8,112 nucleotides of DNA from Pseudomonadota bacterium. GTDB taxonomy: Bacteria; Pseudomonadota; Alphaproteobacteria; Rhizobiales; Xanthobacteraceae. The stretch lies in the NCBI GenBank assembly GCA_963205465.1, contig CAUJKG010000297.1:1-8112 (forward strand), given 5' to 3'. A program made the position numbers and the translations under genes. The notes under the pieces are model-generated. The model worked only from the letters and a program-made list of their open reading frames with translations. It ran no database searches and was not told where the DNA came from. Shown here in pieces: positions 1-5,836 of this stretch (positions are counted from its first letter, which is position 1; the number at the start of each line of letters is the position of its first letter).

Positions 1-17
1 TGCCGCTGGAAGCCGGG

Positions 18-47
18 TTGCAGCCTCAAAACCGCGTCTGCTATAGC
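18..47 (+). promoter_or_regulatory. Candidate promoter of gatCA
   Basis: TTGCAG (18-23) and CTATAG (41-46) are separated by 17 bases, which is the spacing of a housekeeping sigma-70 promoter. The -35 hexamer keeps TTG, and the -10 contains TATA. Transcription would begin near 53, leaving a leader of about 25 bases that holds the GGAG ribosome site at 68-71. The matches are partial, so this is a likely rather than proven promoter. The rest of bases 1-78 shows nothing else recognisable. Confidence 0.4.
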
Positions 48-78
48 CCCCACAACTGATTTTCCACGGAGTCACGAA

Positions 79-366
79 ATGTCCGTCGATGCCGCGACCG
101 TGCGGAAGATCGCGCATTTGGCGCGGATCGCTGTCGCAGAGAACGAGATCGAGCACCTGCGCGGTGAGATCAACAACATGCTCGCCTTTGTCGAGCAGTT
201 GAGCGAGGTGAACGTGGACGGCGTCGAGCCGACCGCGAGCGTCGAGGACATGAAGCTCAAGATGCGCGACGATGTCGTCAACGACGGCGGCTATGCGGCG
301 CGGGTGCTGGCCAATGCGCCGGCGGCCGACGACGGATTTTTCCAAGTCCCGAAAGTGGTGGAGTAA
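79..366 (+). CDS. gatC: Glutamyl/aspartyl-tRNA amidotransferase subunit C
   Basis: GatC is the small subunit of the cytoplasmic GatCAB amidotransferase, which converts Glu-tRNA(Gln), and in many species Asp-tRNA(Asn), to the correct amide form. GatC wraps around GatA and stabilises its contact with GatB. The 95-residue length is normal for the family. Typical landmarks are the N-terminal helix with IAHLARI (residues 11-17), the VEPTASV stretch (49-55), the MRDD segment (62-65) and the C-terminal FFQVPKVVE end (87-95). The ATG has a GGAG site 7 bases upstream. The stop lies 3 bases before the gatA start, so the two are surely co-transcribed. Confidence 0.97.
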   Translation: MSVDAATVRKIAHLARIAVAENEIEHLRGEINNMLAFVEQLSEVNVDGVEPTASVEDMKLKMRDDVVNDGGYAARVLANAPAADDGFFQVPKVVE

Positions 367-369
367 CGC

Positions 370-1851
370 GTGTCCGAACTTACCTCGCTCACGCTTGCGG
401 AAGCGCGCGATGCGCTGCGCGCAAAGAAAATCTCGGCCAAAGAATTGGCCGACGCCCACCTTTCCGAAATGGAAAAGGCGCGGGTGCTGAACGCCTATGT
501 GTTGGAGACGCCGGAGCACGCGCAGAAGATGGCCGCGGCCTCCGATGCGAAGCTTGCCAAGGGTGAGGGCGGGCCGCTCGAAGGCATCCCGCTCGGCATC
601 AAGGATCTATTCGCGACCAACGGCGTGCGCACCACTGCGTGCTCGAAAATTCTCGAGAATTTCGTTCCGCAATACGAATCCACCGTGACCACGCAGCTCT
701 GGCGCGACGGCGCGGTCATGCTCGGCAAGCTGAACAACGATGAATTCGCGATGGGTTCGTCGAACGAGACTTCGGCGCTCGGCAACGTGATCTCGCCCTG
801 GCGGCGCAAGGGCGATACCACGCCGCTGGTGCCGGGCGGTTCGTCCGGCGGCTCCGCCGCTGCCGTTGCGGCAAATCTTTGCCTAGGTGCGACCGGCACC
901 GATACCGGCGGCTCGATCCGTCAGCCTGCGGCCTTTACCGGCATTGCCGGGATCAAGCCGACCTATGGGCGCTGCTCGCGCTGGGGCATTGTCGCGTTCG
1001 CTTCTTCTCTCGATCAGGCCGGTCCGTTCGCCCGCACCGTGCGGGACTGCGCGATCCTGCTCCGCTCGATGGCGGGACACGATCCGAAGGATTCCACGTC
1101 CGCCGATAAGCCGGTGCCGGACTACGAGAAGGCGATCGGCAAAAGCGTGAAGGGAATGAAGATCGGTATTCCGAAGGAATATCGCGTCGAGGGCATGCCG
1201 GCCGAGATCGACGAGCCGTGGGAGAAGGGCCGCGAGTGGCTGAAAGCGGCTGGCGCGGAGATCGTCGATATTTCGCTTCCGCATACTAAATACGCGCTGC
1301 CGGCTTATTACATCGTCGCGCCTGCGGAAGCGTCGTCCAACCTCGCGCGCTATGACGGTGTGCGTTACGGCCTGCGCGTTCCGGGCAAAGACATTGTCGA
1401 CATGTACGAGCAGACCCGCGCCGCGGGCTTCGGCAAGGAAGTGCGTCGCCGGATCATGATCGGCACCTATGTGCTTTCTGCCGGTTATTATGACGCTTAT
1501 TATCTTCGGGCACAGAAAGTCCGCACGCTCATCAAGCGTGACTTCGACAACGCCTGGAAGGCAGGCGTTGACGCCATCCTGACTCCGGCGACGCCTTCGG
1601 GCGCATTCGGAATCGGTGAGAAAGGCAGCGGCGATCCGGTCGAGATGTATCTCAACGATATTTTCACGGTGACGGTGAACATGGCGGGCCTGCCGGGGAT
1701 CGCGGTTCCAGCCGGGCGCGACCACAACGGATTGCCGCTCGGCCTTCAACTGATCGGCAAGCCCTTCGGCGAAGAGGATCTCTTCGCGCTTGGTCATGTC
1801 ATCGAGCAGGCCGCCGGTCCGCGCATGGTTCCGGAGAAGTGGTGGGGCTAA
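370..1851 (+). CDS. gatA: Glutamyl/aspartyl-tRNA amidotransferase subunit A
   Basis: GatA is the glutaminase subunit of GatCAB. It is an amidase-signature enzyme that releases ammonia from glutamine and channels it to GatB for transamidation of Glu-tRNA(Gln) or Asp-tRNA(Asn). The Ser-cisSer-Lys triad is visible as K78 (in GIPLGIKDL), S158 (in PGGSSGGSAAA) and S182 (in TDTGGSIRQPA). The 24-residue spacing of the two serines is the family norm. The length of 493 residues is full size. The start is GTG at 370, supported by a GGAG (360-363) 6 bases upstream that overlaps the end of gatC. No frameshift or missing key residue was seen. A stretch of about five extra residues (around RRKGD, 145-149) lies between the lysine and the serine motif relative to the Staphylococcus enzyme as I recall it. 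Confidence 0.98.
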   Translation: MSELTSLTLAEARDALRAKKISAKELADAHLSEMEKARVLNAYVLETPEHAQKMAAASDAKLAKGEGGPLEGIPLGIKDLFATNGVRTTACSKILENFVPQYESTVTTQLWRDGAVMLGKLNNDEFAMGSSNETSALGNVISPWRRKGDTTPLVPGGSSGGSAAAVAANLCLGATGTDTGGSIRQPAAFTGIAGIKPTYGRCSRWGIVAFASSLDQAGPFARTVRDCAILLRSMAGHDPKDSTSADKPVPDYEKAIGKSVKGMKIGIPKEYRVEGMPAEIDEPWEKGREWLKAAGAEIVDISLPHTKYALPAYYIVAPAEASSNLARYDGVRYGLRVPGKDIVDMYEQTRAAGFGKEVRRRIMIGTYVLSAGYYDAYYLRAQKVRTLIKRDFDNAWKAGVDAILTPATPSGAFGIGEKGSGDPVEMYLNDIFTVTVNMAGLPGIAVPAGRDHNGLPLGLQLIGKPFGEEDLFALGHVIEQAAGPRMVPEKWWG

Positions 1852-1889
1852 GTTCCCTTTAGCTCTGCTGCCTTGATCAGGACGCAAGC

Positions 1890-1898
1890 TGTGGATAA
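1890..1898 (-). promoter_or_regulatory. Perfect consensus DnaA box between gatA and the kinase gene
   Basis: The plus strand reads TGTGGATAA, so the minus strand carries TTATCCACA, the strongest E. coli-type DnaA box. It lies in the 76-base gap between gatA and the histidine kinase gene, 30 bases before the kinase ATG. It would overlap the spacer and -10 area of a weak candidate promoter, TTGATC at 1873-1878 with a poor -10 at 1896-1901. Only one box was noticed, so an origin of replication is not suggested. A regulatory role is possible but chance cannot be excluded. Confidence 0.35.
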
Positions 1899-1927
1899 GG
1901 CCAGTCCATCACCGAGGCTTGGGGATT

Positions 1928-3016
1928 ATGCCTATTTCCGAAAACGACGCCATGAGCGCACCGGCTTCGGCGGAAGAGTTGGTCGCTTCACAGGATGTTG
2001 CGCGAGTGGTCGAGAATGACGAGTTCCGCCCGATCCTCGATCAATTTCCGATTGCCCTTGCGCTCGCGCGACTCGACGGCTCACGCCATCGCATTTGCTA
2101 TGCAAACGCTGCCTTTTTCACGCTGACGGGCACTGACGCAGAACGTGTTTACGGCAAGGACTGGTCGTTGCTGGCCGAGTTTCGGCAAGAAACAAATCCC
2201 TCCCGCACGCTGACGGACGCAATTGCGGGCGGAGAGGATTTTCTCGGGCGTTTTACCCACGCGCAGATAAATAAGTCGGTCGAAGCTTATGCCGGACTAA
2301 TCGAAAGCGAAGAAAGCGGCCAGAATTACAGCATCGTTGCGCTGGTCGACATCACGGAGCGCGACCGCACCGAACTGGAAAAGCTCCATCAATCAATTTC
2401 CGACAAAGACATGCTGCTGCGCGAGTTGCAGCATCGCGTGCGAAATAATCTTCAGATGGTCGTTGCATTGATACGACTTGAGGCGAGGCAGCACAGGCGC
2501 GGGAACGCGGTCGACTTTGATCGCCTCGCGCGCCGCATCGACGCGCTCTCGATACTTTACACGTCGCTCTCCGAAAAACCAGAAGACTCCCACATCGATC
2601 TTGCGATCTATGTCGGCAAGATCGCGAATGCAGTGATGGAGGGACACGGCCCGGACGGTGTACGTCTGGAGCTGAAGCTCGAGAGTTGTATCGTCCCGAT
2701 GCGAAGCGCGATGTCGGTAGGACTTGTCGTAAATGAGTTGATCACAAATGCATTCAAATACGCATTCGTGGCAAAGGGCGGCGGCATCATCACGGTCCGC
2801 TGCGAGCGGAAAGGCACGCTTTGCGTCGTCTCTGTTGAGGACGATGGAGCCGGCTTGCCGCAAGGTGTCTCCTGGCCCGTGCCCGGTAAGATCGGCGATC
2901 TGATGGTGAAGTCTTTTCGCGAGAATACTCGCGGGGAATTCCGCGCAGTGAGCGCACCGGGCAAAGGTGTTGCAGCGACAATTTCGTTTGAAGCTGCCGA
3001 ATTAGACCGCCAATAA
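1928..3016 (+). CDS. PAS domain HisKA_2-type sensor histidine kinase
   Basis: This is a soluble sensor kinase of 362 residues with no membrane span or signal peptide, so it probably senses an internal signal. A PAS domain spans about residues 34-146, ending in the common DITERD linker. It has no LOV-type cysteine motif, so a flavin light sensor is unlikely. The HisKA_2 dimerisation domain follows with the phospho-acceptor H169 in LRELQHRVRNNLQ. The ATPase domain has an N box (VVNELITNAFKYAF, N269 and N274) and a G1 box (DDGAG, 305-309). The second glycine loop (GKIGDLMVKSF, 320-330) is divergent. HisKA_2 and HWE kinases often drive the PhyR-NepR-EcfG general stress response in alphaproteobacteria, but its partner is not in the window. 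The ATG at 1928 has a GAGG 10 bases upstream; a TTG at 1919 is a less likely start. AT-rich codons seem somewhat more common here than in its neighbours. Confidence 0.9.
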   Translation: MPISENDAMSAPASAEELVASQDVARVVENDEFRPILDQFPIALALARLDGSRHRICYANAAFFTLTGTDAERVYGKDWSLLAEFRQETNPSRTLTDAIAGGEDFLGRFTHAQINKSVEAYAGLIESEESGQNYSIVALVDITERDRTELEKLHQSISDKDMLLRELQHRVRNNLQMVVALIRLEARQHRRGNAVDFDRLARRIDALSILYTSLSEKPEDSHIDLAIYVGKIANAVMEGHGPDGVRLELKLESCIVPMRSAMSVGLVVNELITNAFKYAFVAKGGGIITVRCERKGTLCVVSVEDDGAGLPQGVSWPVPGKIGDLMVKSFRENTRGEFRAVSAPGKGVAATISFEAAELDRQ

Positions 3017-3036
3017 GTTCGCTCAACGCGCCCGAA

Positions 3037-3063
3037 AAGCTGCTCGCGTTTTGCGAGCGGTTT
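3037..3063. terminator. Bidirectional hairpin terminator between convergent genes
   Basis: A stem of about 11 pairs, with a perfect GCTCGC/GCGAGC core (3042-3047 and 3053-3058) and two G-T wobbles further out, closes a GTTTT loop. It is flanked by an A run on the left and a T run on the right, so it can act in both directions. The minus-strand reading has the better tail (CTTTTC), serving the small gene at 3099-3398. The plus-strand reading (GGTTTC) would serve the kinase gene. Confidence 0.6.
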
Positions 3064-3098
3064 CCAGGTCCTGCGTCGTACTCGTTACTGCTAACGCG

Positions 3099-3398
3099 TT
3101 ACCGCGTAGGAGCGCTTTCAATCGAACCCGGCTCGGTCTCGGTGCTCGCGGCGGAAGGCATCTGTTCCTTCGTCATCGCCGGCACTTCGAAATGTTCCAC
3201 GAGTTCCGCGACGGTCGTTCGTGTGTGGAGATTGACGCTGAGCATGTAAGCGCCGGCGCCAAGAACGGCGGCGAGGGCGAAAACCCCCACGCCGGCCCGC
3301 CAGTTATTTTGTGACTGCTGTGCGGCGGCCTTGCGAGGGTTCCCAATGCGTTTGCGACGGGAGGCCGGTTTGGCTTTCGTTTTTTGCGTGCGGGCCAT
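3099..3398 (-). CDS. Small single-span membrane protein with basic N-terminus
   Basis: I do not recognise a family for this 99-residue product. Residues 1-28 are very rich in lysine and arginine with almost no acidic residues (MARTQKTKAK, then SRRKR and NPRK). One hydrophobic helix follows at about 34-55. The remaining tail of about 44 residues is polar, with an acidic helix-like piece (VAELVEHFEV, 63-72) and a low-complexity Ser/Thr/Pro/Glu end. The positive-inside rule places the basic head in the cytoplasm, where it might touch nucleic acid or phospholipid head groups; that is inference. The ATG at 3398 is preceded by GAGGA about 8 bases upstream. A longer reading to 3434 would start upstream of the predicted transcript. 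It is convergent with the kinase gene and divergent from the patatin gene, with a stress-type promoter at 3425-3449. Confidence 0.75.
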   Translation of the reverse strand: MARTQKTKAKPASRRKRIGNPRKAAAQQSQNNWRAGVGVFALAAVLGAGAYMLSVNLHTRTTVAELVEHFEVPAMTKEQMPSAASTETEPGSIESAPTR

Positions 3399-3424
3399 GG
3401 CGATCTTCCTCTTTGTGCCACGAT

Positions 3425-3449
3425 AACCCGGCACGGAAATGCAGGTTCC
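3425..3449 (-). promoter_or_regulatory. Candidate EcfG (general stress) promoter, one base off consensus
   Basis: On the minus strand GGAAC (3449-3445) is followed after 16 bases by GGTT (3428-3425). The alphaproteobacterial EcfG consensus is GGAAC-N16/17-CGTT, so only the first base of the -10 differs. The start codon of the small gene at 3398 lies about 27 bases further on, giving a leader of about 20 bases with room for its ribosome site. The two exact copies upstream of the sister genes strengthen the call. Confidence 0.5.
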
Positions 3450-3521
3450 GGCTGGCCGCCTTTAACCCATTCTCGCGGCGCCCATGCTAAAGTCGGATGG
3501 TTGCTTGCGGGAGCGGGTCCG

Positions 3522-4931
3522 GTGTTGCGTAGCGTGCAAAGGTTGCGTGGAAGATTGCTCGCGGCTGCGGCCATTGCCCTCGTGGCCGGCTGCTCCGTTC
3601 ACAATATTCCCGTCAACGAGCCAGTGACCGTGCAGAATGCGGGCCTCGTGCCGGAGCAGGAGCAGCCCGCGGTTTCTTACGCCGACGAATTCCTGATCAC
3701 GCTCGCTTTCTCCGGTGGCGGTACGCGCGCGGCGGCTTATTCCTTCGGCGTGCTGCGCGGCCTCGACCGCATTCAGCTTCCCACCGCACAAGGGCCGGTG
3801 TCGTTGCTCGAGCGGGTGGACTTCCTCAGCGGGGTATCCGGTGGCTCGATCACCGCCGCTTATTTCGGTCTCAAGAAGCGCGCCATGCTGAACGATTTTC
3901 GTGAGCGCTTCCTGCTCAAAAATGTCGAGGCCGATGCGCTTTCCACCAGTGTGTCAGTCGGAAACTTGGTGCGCGGTCTCTCGGGCGGCGTGAACGACGC
4001 GACGCATCTGCCGCGCTGGCTCAGCCAGAACCTGTTTGACGGAGCGACCTTCGCGGCCTTTCGCGCGCAGCAGCGTCCGCGCGTGTGGATCAATGCGTCG
4101 GACATCTACAACCGCACGCCTTTCGTGTTCGGCCGTACCGCATTCAGCGCGATGTGCAGCGATCTGAATTCCTATCCGATCGCAGATGCGGTCGCGGCCT
4201 CCGCCGCGGTGCCGATCGCTTTCGCGCCGATCGTGATCGAAAGCTATGCCGGCAAATGCGGCGCGCAGCTTCCGGATTGGGCGGCCCGCGCGCGCACAAA
4301 CCCGAACGCGCCGCCGCTTCTGAAGGCTTATGCGAATGCGCTTGCCAGCTATCAGAACGGCAACGTGCGCTATGTGAAATTGCTCGATGGCGGGTTGGTC
4401 GACAATTTCGGCTTGTCGGGCATCACCATCTCGCGGCTATCCGCGAATGCGCCCTATGAACCGCTGACGCCGCATCAGGCGGTCAAGCTGCGGCGTGCGC
4501 TCTTTCTTGTCGTCGATGCGGGGCGCGGTGTGAGCGGCGACTGGGTGCGAACGCTCGAAGGTCCGCGCGGCGCGGATCTTGTATCGGCGGCGGCGGATAC
4601 CGCGATCGATGCGAGCGTGCGCGCAAGCTATACGGCGTTCGAGCAGACCATGGAGGAGTGGCGGCAACAGTTGGTGCGATGGCGTTGCGGTTTAAGCGCG
4701 GCGCAACGGAAGCAATACGGCGCTCCGGAACGCTGGAATTGCCGCGATGTCCGTTTTTTCATCGGCAGGCTCGGCTTCGATCAGCTGGGCGGCGAGCGTG
4801 AGGAATATCTCACCCGCGTCAAAACAAGTCTGCAATTGCCGCCGGATCAGGTCGATGAACTCATTGCGGCAGGCGACGAAACCGTCACGAACAACGATGT
4901 GCTGCGACGGTTTCTGAACAGCGCCCGCTGA
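3522..4931 (+). CDS. Patatin-like phospholipase lipoprotein
   Basis: This is a patatin-family serine acyl hydrolase, expected to cleave acyl esters of phospholipids or related lipids with a Ser-Asp dyad. Visible motifs are the oxyanion loop GGGTR (residues 65-69), the nucleophile elbow GVSGG with S106, and DGG with D289. The family-typical ASAAVPIAFAPI segment lies between them. The N-terminus is a lipoprotein signal: basic residues, a hydrophobic run (about 12-22) and the lipobox VAGC with C24. Serine at +2 after the cysteine favours the outer membrane by the E. coli rule. The GTG at 3522 is chosen because GGGAG (3509-3513) lies 8 bases upstream and because it yields a proper signal peptide; the frame stays open upstream to a TTG at 3384 without a ribosome site. 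The product is 469 residues. The exact substrate cannot be told. Confidence 0.9.
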   Translation: MLRSVQRLRGRLLAAAAIALVAGCSVHNIPVNEPVTVQNAGLVPEQEQPAVSYADEFLITLAFSGGGTRAAAYSFGVLRGLDRIQLPTAQGPVSLLERVDFLSGVSGGSITAAYFGLKKRAMLNDFRERFLLKNVEADALSTSVSVGNLVRGLSGGVNDATHLPRWLSQNLFDGATFAAFRAQQRPRVWINASDIYNRTPFVFGRTAFSAMCSDLNSYPIADAVAASAAVPIAFAPIVIESYAGKCGAQLPDWAARARTNPNAPPLLKAYANALASYQNGNVRYVKLLDGGLVDNFGLSGITISRLSANAPYEPLTPHQAVKLRRALFLVVDAGRGVSGDWVRTLEGPRGADLVSAAADTAIDASVRASYTAFEQTMEEWRQQLVRWRCGLSAAQRKQYGAPERWNCRDVRFFIGRLGFDQLGGEREEYLTRVKTSLQLPPDQVDELIAAGDETVTNNDVLRRFLNSAR

Positions 4932-4938
4932 CTACGCG

Positions 4939-5256
4939 TCAGTTCGCGTTTTGTGAATCGGTTCGCGGATCGCGCATTTCATTCGGTTTCGGTTCCGCAG
5001 CAGGCGGCGCTTTCTGCTCGGATTGCGGTGTGGTCTGGACCGGATCGGGATTGGCCTTCGGTGCTGGCTGGGTGGTGGCAGGCGGTGTGGTTTCGGCCTG
5101 ATTCACCGGCGCGTCACTGGCTGGCCAGAAGAAATAAGCCGCGGCCGCTGCGACGATGACCAGCGCCGGAAGCCCGATACCTATCACGCTCGCTCGGGGA
5201 GAGTCGTCCTTTATTTCGTCGATCCCGCGGCGCTTGTCGAAATCATCGCGTTCCAT
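4939..5256 (-). CDS. Small single-span membrane protein with Pro/Thr-rich tail
   Basis: Family not recognised. The 105-residue product has a charged cytoplasmic head (MERDDFDKRR, 1-22), one membrane helix at about 23-44 (rich in V, I and A, ending YFFW), and a low-complexity outer tail rich in Pro, Thr, Gln and Ala (45-105), probably unstructured and periplasmic. The layout resembles the products of 5386-5718 and 3099-3398. The ATG at 5256 is preceded by AAAGGA about 6 bases upstream. A longer reading to 5307 would begin inside the promoter -10 element. The stop lies 7 bases from that of the convergent patatin gene. An exact EcfG-type promoter lies at 5306-5330, so general stress induction is likely. 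Confidence 0.75.
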   Translation of the reverse strand: MERDDFDKRRGIDEIKDDSPRASVIGIGLPALVIVAAAAAYFFWPASDAPVNQAETTPPATTQPAPKANPDPVQTTPQSEQKAPPAAEPKPNEMRDPRTDSQNAN

Positions 5257-5294
5257 GACACGTCCTTTGCGATCTAATTTGTGGGTTGCGAAAA

Positions 5295-5324
5295 TCTGCA
5301 GATACAACGCCGTGCATCTGCAGA
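5295..5324. promoter_or_regulatory. Paired TCTGCAGA palindromes over the stress promoter
   Basis: Two identical 8-bp palindromes, TCTGCAGA at 5295-5302 and 5317-5324, lie 22 bases apart, about two helical turns. The right copy sits in the spacer of the EcfG-type promoter and the left copy near the expected transcription start. That placement fits a repressor operator. The two copies can also pair as a 9-bp hairpin followed on the minus strand by TTTT, so a second terminator for the gene at 5386-5718 is an alternative reading. Confidence 0.4.
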
Positions 5325-5330
5325 AGTTCC
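5306..5330 (-). promoter_or_regulatory. EcfG (general stress) promoter, exact consensus
   Basis: The minus strand reads GGAAC (5330-5326), then 16 bases, then CGTT (5309-5306). This is an exact match to the EcfG/RpoE2/SigT consensus of alphaproteobacteria. Transcription would start near 5299, about 43 bases before the ATG at 5256. It overlaps the paired TCTGCAGA sites. Confidence 0.75.
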
Positions 5331-5340
5331 AAGCAGCAAC

Positions 5341-5369
5341 AACCGGCCCGCAACAATGCGGGCCGGTTT
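5341..5369 (-). terminator. Strong hairpin terminator of the small gene at 5386-5718
   Basis: A perfect 11-bp GC-rich stem (AACCGGCCCGC at 5341-5351 against 5358-5368) encloses a 6-base loop. It lies 17 bases past the stop of the minus-strand gene at 5386-5718. The minus-strand tail GGTTGTTGC is T-rich but not a pure run. It separates the two neighbouring small genes into independent transcripts. Confidence 0.75.
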
Positions 5370-5385
5370 CATTGCGATGTGAAGT

Positions 5386-5718
5386 TTAGTTGTTGGCCGG
5401 CGGCGTAGTGGGCGCCGGAGGCGTGGTCGGACCGGTGTCCGACGGGTTCGCAGGCGCGGCTGCCGGCGGCGGCGCGGGGGTCGCCGGGGGAGTAACCGAA
5501 GGCGACTGCTGGGTTACCGGCGGTGGCGTCTGGTTCATACCGATCATGGTCGTGTCCGCGTCGTTGCGGAACATCAGGAACGCGATCAACGCACCGAGCA
5601 CGACGATGGCGCCGATAACGAGACCGGTGAAGCCGGCAGGCGCCGGATCAACGCTCGGACGGCGGCTGAATTCGTCATACTCGAACGATTTGCGTGGGTC
5701 GTTCGGATCGTAAGCCAT
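5386..5718 (-). CDS. Small single-span membrane protein with long Pro-rich tail
   Basis: Family not recognised. The product has 110 residues: a polar, aromatic-containing head (MAYDPNDPRKSFEYDEFSRR, then PSVDPAPAG), one membrane helix at about 30-50 (GLVIGAIVVLGALIAFLMF), and an outer tail (51-110) made almost wholly of Pro, Thr, Ala, Ser and Gln with TPP and TTPP repeats. The tail is probably unstructured and may span periplasm or cell wall. The ATG at 5718 has a strong GGAGGA about 7 bases upstream; a longer reading to 5817 would begin upstream of its own promoter. It is divergent from the cidAB pair across 118 bases and has an exact EcfG-type promoter at 5748-5772 and a hairpin terminator at 5341-5369. 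Confidence 0.78.
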   Translation of the reverse strand: MAYDPNDPRKSFEYDEFSRRPSVDPAPAGFTGLVIGAIVVLGALIAFLMFRNDADTTMIGMNQTPPPVTQQSPSVTPPATPAPPPAAAPANPSDTGPTTPPAPTTPPANN

Positions 5719-5747
5719 AACGTGTTCCTCCAAAGTTACGGGGATGA

Positions 5748-5772
5748 AACGCGGGAACATCGCGGCTGTTCC
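5748..5772 (-). promoter_or_regulatory. EcfG (general stress) promoter, exact consensus
   Basis: The minus strand carries GGAAC (5772-5768), 16 bases, then CGTT (5751-5748), an exact match to the alphaproteobacterial general stress consensus. Transcription would begin near 5741, about 23 bases before the ATG at 5718, leaving just the room needed for the GGAGGA site. Its -35 is also the right arm of the inverted repeat GGAACA-N7-TGTTCC (5754-5772). Confidence 0.8.
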
Positions 5773-5784
5773 AATATGAAGCGT

Positions 5785-5803
5785 TGCCGTAAAGATTACG
5801 GCA
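5785..5803. promoter_or_regulatory. 19-bp operator-like dyad upstream of cidAB
   Basis: TGCCGTAAAGATTACGGCA is a perfect 8-bp inverted repeat around a 3-base centre. It ends 33 bases before the cidA-like ATG and lies just upstream of the -35 of the divergent stress promoter. It also contains the T-N11-A pattern of LysR-type sites, and LysR-type regulators control lrgAB/cidAB in other bacteria. No regulator gene is in the window. A further TTACGG half-site lies at 5736-5741. Confidence 0.5.
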
Positions 5804-5836
5804 GTCCCGTGGCTCACGATTCGTTGCAGACTTACA

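Noticed and set aside
69..73. GAGTC (CcrM methylation site) in the gatC ribosome site region
   Set aside because: A single 5-bp degenerate site is expected often by chance and gives no evidence of cell-cycle control.
883..1887. Long open frame on the minus strand opposite gatA (334 codons)
   Set aside because: It lies wholly opposite a certain gatA and has the Arg/His/Asp-rich composition of a GC-rich antisense frame, with no motif or ribosome site.
3092..3101. 10-bp palindrome TAACGCGTTA at the end of the small gene at 3099-3398
   Set aside because: It lacks a loop and a T run, overlaps the stop codon, and the better terminator is at 3037-3063.
5390..5713. Plus-strand open frame opposite the Pro-rich small gene
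   Set aside because: It is the Gly/Val-rich mirror of the Pro/Thr repeats. The minus strand has a strong ribosome site, a promoter and a terminator.
5754..5772. GGAACA-N7-TGTTCC as a LexA (SOS) box
   Set aside because: The alphaproteobacterial LexA site is the direct repeat GTTC-N7-GTTC and the Gram-positive one is GAAC-N4-GTTC; neither spacing or orientation fits.
5754..5778. Plus-strand GGAAC at 5754 as an EcfG promoter for cidAB
   Set aside because: At 16-17 bases downstream the sequence is TATG/ATGA, not CGTT; the nearest CGTT is 23 bases away, too far.
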